From: Micrococcales bacterium
Lineage (GTDB): Bacteria; Actinomycetota; Actinomycetes; S36-B12; UBA10799
Direction: 5' to 3'
Assembly (NCBI GenBank): GCA_023252115.1
Contig: JAHEXM010000018.1
Span: 1-12,657 of the forward strand
DNA: 12,657 nt
The notes under the pieces were generated by a model that searched no databases, was not told the DNA's origin, and saw only the letters and a list, made by a program, of their open reading frames with translations. Positions 1 through 5,070 of this stretch are shown piece by piece; positions within the stretch are counted from its first letter, which is position 1; each line of letters starts with the position of its first letter. Made by a program: the position numbers and the translations under genes.

Positions 1-329
1 AATTGGTTCCAGTTTCGGCTATTGGGTCTGGTTCAAGTGCTCGGCGCTTGGTAACTGTTCCGGTCGAACCCATGCACGCGCCGACAGGTTTGGCGCATGG
101 CGACCAGGTCGATGTTTATGTCTCGGCCCGAGAAGGTGCTGCCGATGCGGGCGTTAGCAGGCTGGTGCTTGGCGGAGCGCTGGTATCTGAGGCCGGCGTA
201 GAGACCGAATCTGCTTCAGGTGAGGTTGCAATTGTCCTTGATGTTGCGCCTGAACAAGCCGCCGCAATTGTGAATGCCAGTCGGTCCGGCGTCGTTGACT
301 TAGTTCGAGTTCCGGTGAGCTCTCGATGA
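1..329 (+). CDS. CpaB/RcpC-like SAF-type Flp pilus protein, C-terminal part (5' truncated by window edge)
   Basis: The reading frame is open from the left edge (first full codon at position 3) to TGA at 327-329, so this is the last ~108 residues of a longer protein. The visible part has the layout of the CpaB/RcpC C-terminal region that follows an SAF domain: a segment RLVTVPVEPMHAPTGLAHGDQVDVYVS, then a short beta-rich stretch (LVLGGALVSEAGVE), then VAIVLDVAPEQAAAIVNAS and a terminal DLVRVPV strand. CpaB-family proteins are membrane-anchored or periplasmic components of Tad/Flp pilus systems. The N-terminal membrane anchor and SAF domain expected for the family lie outside the window. The stop overlaps the start of the CpaE-like gene in an ATGA arrangement, implying translational coupling in one operon. 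The SAF/CpaB assignment rests on pattern and neighbour; other SAF-domain proteins of similar shape are possible. Confidence 0.72.
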   Translation, partial: LVPVSAIGSGSSARRLVTVPVEPMHAPTGLAHGDQVDVYVSAREGAADAGVSRLVLGGALVSEAGVETESASGEVAIVLDVAPEQAAAIVNASRSGVVDLVRVPVSSR

Positions 330-1657
330 GTGGTGCGAAGCGGCCACAAGGATCGACCGTCGGGCCGGTCGCGTTGGCTTTGAGTCAGTCCGCCATCGAG
401 GCAGAACTGGTGACGGCATTGGCTTCTCGGGTCGGTCAGTCTGCGGCCGTCCGCCGGTGCGTGGATTGCGTAGACCTGCTGTCGGTGGTCGGGGCTGGCA
501 TCGTGCGCGGAGCGGTTCTTGACGCGGACTTCGCGCACATTGATGCTGATGTCGTTGCGCGACTCGTTGCTTCGGGAGTCGTTGTTGTGGGGATCTGTTA
601 CGACGAAGTCGGTGATCGACGACTCCGGCAATGGGGAGTCACGCAAGTAGTCGACATCAGTGCCAGCGATATCGATAATTCCGCTGACCGGATTGCAATC
701 GCGCTTTCCAACTTGACGACAAGCTCAGCACCGCAAAATGGCAACAAGCCAGCATCATTCAACATGGATCGACCCATAGTGGACGACCCAAAAACTGGGA
801 AGCTCGTTGCTGTGTGGGGTTCGCACGGGGCTCCCGGCAGGACTTCCGTAGCAATGGGGTTGGCAGAAGGCGCTGGCCGATTGGGTCACTCGGCATTGCT
901 GATTGACGCTGATACATATGCACCGTCAGTTGCGCCGATGTTGGGAATTGCCGATGACGCCTCGGGTCTGATCGCGGCATGCCGTCATGCCAGCCAGGGC
1001 ACGCTCGATACTCAGACACTGGCACGGCTAGCGCGTTCGATCGACAACAACTGGCGCGTACTAACTGGACTGCCGACGGCCGATCGCTGGCCAGAGGTTC
1101 GTGCCGGAAGTATCGACATCGTTTGGCGTGTTGCCCGAGCTCTGTCGGAACTGACAATCGTTGACATTGGTGCGTCATTGACACGGGACGAGGAATTGCT
1201 CAATGATCTTTTGGTCCCTCGTCGTGACGCAGCCGCACTGACAGCGGTTGCAAACGCAGACGTTGTAGTGGCCACGAGTGGTTGCCAGCCGGTTGCGCTC
1301 ACTCGGATGCTGTCTGGCGTTCGGGAGTTGAGGGCCGTTAACTCCACGGCACCATTGATCGTGGTGATCAATCGTGTTCGCGACACTGCGCTTGGTTCTG
1401 ATGGCAAGAAAGGACTGCGGGACTTTGTGTCACAACAGTCGCGGGCCGACCGAGTGCACTTCATTCCATTTGATGCGGCGGCTTTCGACTCAGCTGCCTT
1501 GCGCTGCCGAACGGTTACCGAGCACGCTCCGAATTCAAAGGCAGTCGCCGCGATGACAGGGCTGGTCGATGCCGTATTGACCGCCGCGACACAATGTCGC
1601 AATGACACAGAAGAACGAGCCATCGGTCGCGAAGTCGCCAGTACTTCTGCCGCCTGA
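326..1657 (+). CDS. CpaE/TadZ-like P-loop ATPase (MinD/ParA superfamily)
   Basis: This 443-residue protein has two parts. Residues ~13-130 form a degenerate receiver-like alpha/beta domain, as in CpaE/TadZ proteins that position the Tad/Flp pilus machinery. Residues ~160-420 form a MinD/ParA-type ATPase. Visible motifs are a P-loop GSHGAPGRTS (165-174), the switch strand LLIDADTY (191-198, Asp195) and a Walker B-like strand TIVDIG (277-282). The P-loop has Arg172 where the canonical Walker A lysine would be. From family knowledge, GAPGRT is a recurring form among actinobacterial CpaE-like proteins, so this is probably not decay, but ATP turnover may be weak. The ATG is fixed by the ATGA overlap with the upstream CpaB-like gene. 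No cpaF, tadB or tadC follows, which is unusual for a Tad locus. The protein probably acts at the inner face of the membrane. The last 56 bp overlap the next gene. Confidence 0.85.
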   Translation: MSGAKRPQGSTVGPVALALSQSAIEAELVTALASRVGQSAAVRRCVDCVDLLSVVGAGIVRGAVLDADFAHIDADVVARLVASGVVVVGICYDEVGDRRLRQWGVTQVVDISASDIDNSADRIAIALSNLTTSSAPQNGNKPASFNMDRPIVDDPKTGKLVAVWGSHGAPGRTSVAMGLAEGAGRLGHSALLIDADTYAPSVAPMLGIADDASGLIAACRHASQGTLDTQTLARLARSIDNNWRVLTGLPTADRWPEVRAGSIDIVWRVARALSELTIVDIGASLTRDEELLNDLLVPRRDAAALTAVANADVVVATSGCQPVALTRMLSGVRELRAVNSTAPLIVVINRVRDTALGSDGKKGLRDFVSQQSRADRVHFIPFDAAAFDSAALRCRTVTEHAPNSKAVAAMTGLVDAVLTAATQCRNDTEERAIGREVASTSAA

Positions 1658-2321
1658 TTCGCCAGTTCGCGGTTTGGTAGTTGATTGGGGCGGAGTTTTA
1701 ACGACTGATCTTGGTTCCGCGATGTCCCAATGGGCCACAGACGAAGATGTTGACCTCGAGGACTTCATCATCCTGATGCGTCGATGGCTGGGAAAAGAAG
1801 CCGAAGAAGAGGCATGGGTAAACCCCGTTCACGCGTTGGAACGCGGGGAAGTCGAGATTCCTCACTTCGAGTTGAAACTTGCAGAAGGCCTGAGTGAACA
1901 ACTTGGTCGGCCGGTTGAGCCCGAACATTTGGTTGATCGGTTATTGGGCGGTTTTCGGGCGGCTCCGCAAATGACTGCACTTGTTCGGCGCGCTCGTGAT
2001 GCCGGAATCCGAACTGGGCTCTTATCGAACTCCTGGGGTGCCGACAAATACCCCGATGATTTGTTCGAAGGGATGTTCGACATTGTCGTTATCTCTGGCA
2101 AGGTCGGCATGCGCAAACCTGAAGAGCGCATTTATCAGCACACTCTTGAGTTGATGGAACTTGAAGCGCCCCAGTGTGTCTTTATCGATGACATGGCCCA
2201 CAACGTTGCTGCCGCGGTTGAGATCGGATTCATTGGAATCCACCATCAAAGCTATGAGCAGACTGTTGCCGAACTTGACGTCCTCTTCGGCATTCCGCTT
2301 GGTGGCGCAGGCGACGAATAG
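1602..2321 (+). CDS. HAD superfamily (IA-like) hydrolase
   Basis: This is a 239-residue haloacid-dehalogenase fold protein, cytosolic, with no signal peptide or membrane segment. Four HAD motifs are visible: motif I VVDWGGVLTTD with nucleophile Asp28; motif II GLLSNS with Ser142; motif III KVGMRKPEERIY with Lys172; motif IV VFIDD with Asp196/Asp197. Residue 30, where phosphatases carry the second Asp of DxD, is Gly. The DxGGVL form recurs in a subset of HAD-IA proteins related to the N-terminal domain of soluble epoxide hydrolase. An alpha-helical cap lies between motifs I and II (about residues 40-125). The substrate cannot be read from sequence; a small phosphorylated or halogenated organic molecule is typical of the fold. 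The ATG overlaps the upstream gene by 56 bp in another frame and has no clear Shine-Dalgarno. No better start exists before motif I (only CTG 1647, then TTG 1674 inside the first strand), so coupled translation from 1602 is likely. Confidence 0.83.
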   Translation: MTQKNEPSVAKSPVLLPPDSPVRGLVVDWGGVLTTDLGSAMSQWATDEDVDLEDFIILMRRWLGKEAEEEAWVNPVHALERGEVEIPHFELKLAEGLSEQLGRPVEPEHLVDRLLGGFRAAPQMTALVRRARDAGIRTGLLSNSWGADKYPDDLFEGMFDIVVISGKVGMRKPEERIYQHTLELMELEAPQCVFIDDMAHNVAAAVEIGFIGIHHQSYEQTVAELDVLFGIPLGGAGDE

Positions 2322-2388
2322 TCCGGCTCTGGGGCTTACCACGAAGTCATCGTGAGTTATTCAGGACGGGGTTGAGCTTCAAGCATTC

Positions 2389-2793
2389 GTGACATGCCAC
2401 GATGTGCTGGTGTCAGATCGCCTCAGCTCGCTTGATGTGTCCTTCCTCTATATGGAGGAAGCGACCACTCCGATGCATGTTGGTGGGGTGGCGCTATTTC
2501 AAGCGCCAGCCGACGGCTTTGACTATGACCGGCTGGTCAAGCTCATCAGGACCCGAATCGCACTTGTTCCTCGCTTCCGTCAACGGATTCGTTGGGTCCC
2601 GGGTGGCTTAGGGAATCCTGTTTGGGTTGACGACGATCACTTCGATGTGACGTATCACGTTCGCCGTTCGGCGTTGCCTCGTCCGGGAACGGAAGCGCAG
2701 TTGCGCGACCTCGTTGGTCGCATCATGTCGCGGCCACTCGACCGCACTCGGCCGATGTGGGAGATGTACTTGGTTGAGGGCCTTGAGCGGTGA
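2389..2793 (+). CDS. WS/DGAT N-terminal fragment, ending at premature TGA
   Basis: This open segment carries the N-terminal part of the acyltransferase. Family hallmarks are SDRLSSLDVSFLYMEE, TTPMHVGGVALFQ, RIALVPRFRQRI, and PLDRTRPMWEMYLVEGL at the end. The longest possible start is GTG 2389. Homologous proteins normally begin close to the SDRLS.LD motif, so GTG 2410 (giving M-SDRLSSLD) or GTG 2404 is more likely; none has a good Shine-Dalgarno. The segment stops before the catalytic HHxxxDG motif, so on its own it would be an inactive ~128-residue piece. It could matter only if the TGA is read through or if it associates with a separately translated C-terminal piece. Confidence 0.75.
   Translation: MTCHDVLVSDRLSSLDVSFLYMEEATTPMHVGGVALFQAPADGFDYDRLVKLIRTRIALVPRFRQRIRWVPGGLGNPVWVDDDHFDVTYHVRRSALPRPGTEAQLRDLVGRIMSRPLDRTRPMWEMYLVEGLER
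2791..2793 (+). other. In-frame TGA codon interrupting the WS/DGAT gene (TGA-C context)
   Basis: The codons around it are CTT GAG CGG TGA CGT TTT GCC ATC TTG ACG AAG ACC CAC CAC. The following base is C, and UGA followed by C is known as a leaky stop context in bacteria. TGA is used as an ordinary stop elsewhere in this window (ends of 3-329, 326-1657, 2806-3927 and 4070-5059), so a reassigned genetic code is not supported. The residue expected here in the family is not a catalytic Cys, so selenocysteine is unlikely. Confidence 0.9.
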
Positions 2794-2805
2794 CGTTTTG
2801 CCATC

Positions 2806-3927
2806 TTGACGAAGACCCACCACGCCATGGTCGATGGCATTAGTGCGCTGGATATCGGGCAAGTGATCCTCGATCCTGACCCCACTCCGCGCGAAATCGC
2901 GACCGAGGATTGGCACCCAGCGCGCGAGCCAACCAACGTCGAACTAATGGCTGGAGCGGTGAATGACATCGTTCACAGTCCGGCTGCAGTGGTGGAAGGT
3001 GCGCGCAACGGCCTTGCGGATGTCAGCAAGACCGTGACGTCAATGGGACGCCAAATGGTGGGAATGGCAGCGGCCGCGATCACTGTTGCCAAGTCCACGC
3101 CTGACAGTCCGCTCAATGTGGAAATTGGCGAGCAGCGTAGATACGCAACTACTGCCATGAAACTGAGCGACCTCAAAGACATCCGAAAAGCCCACGGCGG
3201 CACAGTCAACGACGTTGTCCTAGCCATTACTGCTGGTGCGTTACGGGCATGGTTGATGACGCGCGGTGAATCAGTCGGTGCGCGCGCAACTATTCGCGCG
3301 ATGGTTCCGGTCAGCGTGCGCGACGAGGATGATCCATCAACGGGAAACCAGGTTGCTGCGTTCTTGGTGGATCTGCCAGTCGGGGAGCCAGACCCGGTTG
3401 TTCGTCTGCAGCGAGTGTCGTTCGAAATGGCCCAACACAAAGAGGCCGGACAAATGTTGGGGGCCGAAGCGATTGTGGCGGTCGCTGGTTTCGCACCTCC
3501 AACTCTTCATTCGCTCGGCGCACGAGTTGGCAGCAGTCTGAGTAAGCGGATATACAACCTCGTGGTCACCAACGTTCCCGGACCGCAGGTTCCGCTGTAT
3601 GCGGGTGGGGCAAAGATGCTTGCTGCCTATCCGGTCGTTCCGCTGTCCAAAGGGCAAGCGGTCAGCATCGGATTGACTTCATACAACGGTGGCGTCTTCT
3701 TCGGACTCAATGCTGATCGGGACGCAATGCCCGACGTCGATGTTCTCGCGCAATGCATTGCAGATGCCGCTGAGGAGCTTCGGGATACCGCACGTCCGTC
3801 GCGCCGCCACGCGTCGCGGCCCAACAAGGTGGCGAAACGACCAACACAGCGAACTGCGAAGAAAACGCCAGTCAAGAAGGCTCCGACAAAGAAGACAGTT
3901 AAAACATCAACTAAAAAGTCCTCATGA
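2806..3927 (+). CDS. WS/DGAT C-terminal fragment with catalytic HHxxxDG motif and Lys-rich tail
   Basis: This is the rest of the acyltransferase, in the same frame as the segment upstream. Numbered from TTG 2806, it begins almost on the active-site motif HHAMVDG (residues 5-11; the second His is the general base in the family). It then carries PLN (102-104), the conserved NDVVLA helix (135-140) followed by GALRAWL, a VPVSVRDE segment, the VTNVPGP strand and PLYAGGAKMLAAYPVVPL. TTG 2806 would be the only in-frame start that keeps the HH pair, and no Shine-Dalgarno precedes it, so independent translation is doubtful. From about residue 327 (3784) to the end the protein leaves the family fold. 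That tail of 47 residues has 11 Lys and 6 Arg plus Thr, Pro, Ala and Ser, and resembles a histone H1 C-terminus. A tail like this could bind nucleic acid or anionic lipid surfaces; its role is unknown. Confidence 0.78.
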   Translation: MTKTHHAMVDGISALDIGQVILDPDPTPREIATEDWHPAREPTNVELMAGAVNDIVHSPAAVVEGARNGLADVSKTVTSMGRQMVGMAAAAITVAKSTPDSPLNVEIGEQRRYATTAMKLSDLKDIRKAHGGTVNDVVLAITAGALRAWLMTRGESVGARATIRAMVPVSVRDEDDPSTGNQVAAFLVDLPVGEPDPVVRLQRVSFEMAQHKEAGQMLGAEAIVAVAGFAPPTLHSLGARVGSSLSKRIYNLVVTNVPGPQVPLYAGGAKMLAAYPVVPLSKGQAVSIGLTSYNGGVFFGLNADRDAMPDVDVLAQCIADAAEELRDTARPSRRHASRPNKVAKRPTQRTAKKTPVKKAPTKKTVKTSTKKSS

Positions 3928-3956
3928 CGTCAATCTCGTAGCTGTAAACGCTGCGT

Positions 3957-3989
3957 AGCGAGGGTGATCTCACACGGCAATCGCTCGCT
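3957..3989. other. Dyad-rich element downstream of the WS/DGAT gene (weak hairpin)
   Basis: AGCGAG at 3957-3962 pairs with CTCGCT at 3984-3989, and the short dyad GTGA-TC-TCAC lies between them at 3964-3973. It sits 30 bp after the WS/DGAT stop. It could be a weak transcription terminator or part of the control region of the patatin gene. No T-run follows, so it is not a canonical intrinsic terminator. Confidence 0.25.
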
Positions 3990-4007
3990 TCAAACGGTTC
4001 TTAGGGC

Positions 4008-4043
4008 TAGCGTCTAGACAACATCGGATGTAATTCACCCGAT
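4008..4043 (+). promoter_or_regulatory. Possible promoter/operator region of the patatin-pruA pair
   Basis: The 142-bp gap 3928-4069 is the main control region in the left half of the window. It holds a TAnnnT hexamer TAGCGT (4008-4013) that could be a -10, without a convincing -35 at normal spacing. It also has the perfect palindrome GTCTAGAC (4012-4019) and an inverted repeat ATCGG (4023-4027) / CCGAT (4039-4043). Together these suggest, but do not prove, a regulated promoter. Confidence 0.25.
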
Positions 4044-4055
4044 CGGTCCTTCAGC

Positions 4056-4061
4056 AGGAGG
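4056..4061 (+). promoter_or_regulatory. Shine-Dalgarno AGGAGG of the patatin-like gene
   Basis: A perfect AGGAGG lies 8 nt before ATG 4070. It is the strongest ribosome binding site seen on the plus strand in this window and fixes the start of the patatin-like protein. Most other plus-strand genes here have weak or no such site. Confidence 0.85.
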
Positions 4062-4069
4062 TCGCCGTT

Positions 4070-5059
4070 ATGTCGCGTCGCAAACCACGGCGTGGTCTGG
4101 TGCTTGGTGCCGGGGGAGTACTCGGCGCTGCCTGGGCAGTTGGTGCCTTGTGTGCTCTCGAGGAAGTCCACGGATTTGATCCGCGTGATGCCGATGTGAT
4201 CATTGGAACTTCAGCCGGATCAGTTTTGTCCGCACTGCTGGGCGCTGGCGTATCCGCGACCCAGCTGCGCGACCATCAACGCGGCATTCCAGTCACCTCT
4301 GGACCACTCGCCGGATACAGCTGGGATTACGAACGCGCGACTGCTCGGCGACCCGGAGTGCCGAAGTGGCTGGCCCCAGGTTCGGGCAGATTGCTGCGAT
4401 CAAGTGCACGACGGCTTCGCCATATGCCCCCCACTGCAGTACTTAGTGGCTTCCTTCCACAGGGGTCGCAATCGCTTGAACGCGTCGGACATCTAGTCGA
4501 CGCCATCACCCCAATGGACGAATGGTCACCACATCCCAATTTGTGGATTTGCGCAATGGATTATCACACCGGCAAACGGGTCGCGTTTGGCAAAGAAGGT
4601 GCACCGCCAGCCTCCCTAGCTCATGCGGTGATGTCGTCCTGTGCGATCCCGGCTTGGTTCAAACCGGTTGAAATTGACGGCCACCAATACGTCGATGGCG
4701 GCGCATGTTCGGCTACCTCAGCTGACCTACTTGCCTCGATGGACCTGGACGAGGTCTATGTCATTGCACCGATGGCCTCGTTTGCAATGGATAGGCCCGA
4801 GCATGTGATCGCCAAGCTCGAGCGACGCTGGCGCGTACAAGTGACGAAGCGTTGTTTGCGCGAAGTCGAGAAGGTTCGCGCGAACGGAGCAGACGTGGTT
4901 GTTCTTGGCCCTGGCCCTGAAGATCTTGAAGCGATCGGCGCAAACATGATGGATGTAAGTCGACGAATGGCCGTTCTTGAGACAAGCTGTCGTACAAGCA
5001 TCGAGGCGCTACGCGATCCCGACCACGTGGGTCCGGATCACCTCGCAGAGGTCGGCTGA
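4070..5059 (+). CDS. Patatin-like phospholipase/lipid acyl hydrolase
   Basis: This 329-residue patatin-fold enzyme hydrolyses acyl ester bonds of phospholipids or neutral lipids through a Ser-Asp dyad. The oxyanion-hole loop GAGGVLG is at residues 13-19. The nucleophile elbow GTSAG has Ser48 (residues 46-50), and the catalytic Asp lies in YVDGG (Asp209). The block SSCAIPAWFKPV (189-200) before the DGG is typical of the family. There is no signal peptide or clear membrane helix, so it is probably cytosolic or peripheral on membranes or lipid bodies. A basic linker region (about 90-120) is Arg-rich. The start is set by AGGAGG 8 nt upstream. It follows an interrupted WS/DGAT gene, which suggests a role in storage- or membrane-lipid turnover, and precedes pruA by 11 bp, so the two are probably cotranscribed. 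Specificity (phospholipase or TAG lipase) cannot be told from sequence. Confidence 0.9.
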   Translation: MSRRKPRRGLVLGAGGVLGAAWAVGALCALEEVHGFDPRDADVIIGTSAGSVLSALLGAGVSATQLRDHQRGIPVTSGPLAGYSWDYERATARRPGVPKWLAPGSGRLLRSSARRLRHMPPTAVLSGFLPQGSQSLERVGHLVDAITPMDEWSPHPNLWICAMDYHTGKRVAFGKEGAPPASLAHAVMSSCAIPAWFKPVEIDGHQYVDGGACSATSADLLASMDLDEVYVIAPMASFAMDRPEHVIAKLERRWRVQVTKRCLREVEKVRANGADVVVLGPGPEDLEAIGANMMDVSRRMAVLETSCRTSIEALRDPDHVGPDHLAEVG

Positions 5060-5070
5060 AGGGCTAGTAC

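Larger units (their letters stand above)
2389..3927 (+). pseudogene. WS/DGAT wax ester synthase/diacylglycerol O-acyltransferase gene split by an in-frame TGA
   Basis: Two open segments, 2389-2793 and 2806-3927, are in the same frame and together make one WS/DGAT protein of about 505 codons from GTG 2410. The family joins an acyl-CoA to a long-chain alcohol or diacylglycerol to make wax esters or triacylglycerol, at the membrane or lipid-body surface. Across the break the frame reads GLER-stop-RFAILTKTHHAMVDG. This matches the usual family run of WE..LVEGL....RfA...K.HHa..DG with one residue replaced by a stop; a Gly GGA or Arg CGA codon would need one base change. No shift of frame and no missing block is seen, and codon use and motifs stay good downstream. 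This points to a recent nonsense mutation, a base error in the read, or readthrough. The gene lies 67 bp after the HAD gene and has no obvious Shine-Dalgarno. Confidence 0.7.

Noticed and set aside
116..646. Long minus-strand open frame opposite the CpaB-like and CpaE-like genes
   Set aside because: It is antisense to two recognisable genes, has no recognisable domain, no ribosome binding site and an unnatural composition.
2791..2793. A reassigned genetic code (TGA as Gly or Trp)
   Set aside because: TGA ends several intact genes in the window at the expected lengths, including the CpaE-like and patatin-like genes.
2791..2850. TGA 2791 as a selenocysteine codon
   Set aside because: The position is not a Cys or redox site in the WS/DGAT family, and I see no clear SECIS-like hairpin right after it.
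3964..3973. GTGATCTCAC as a CRP-type site
   Set aside because: The half-sites are only 2 bp apart, whereas CRP/FNR-type sites have TGTGA and TCACA separated by 6 bp.
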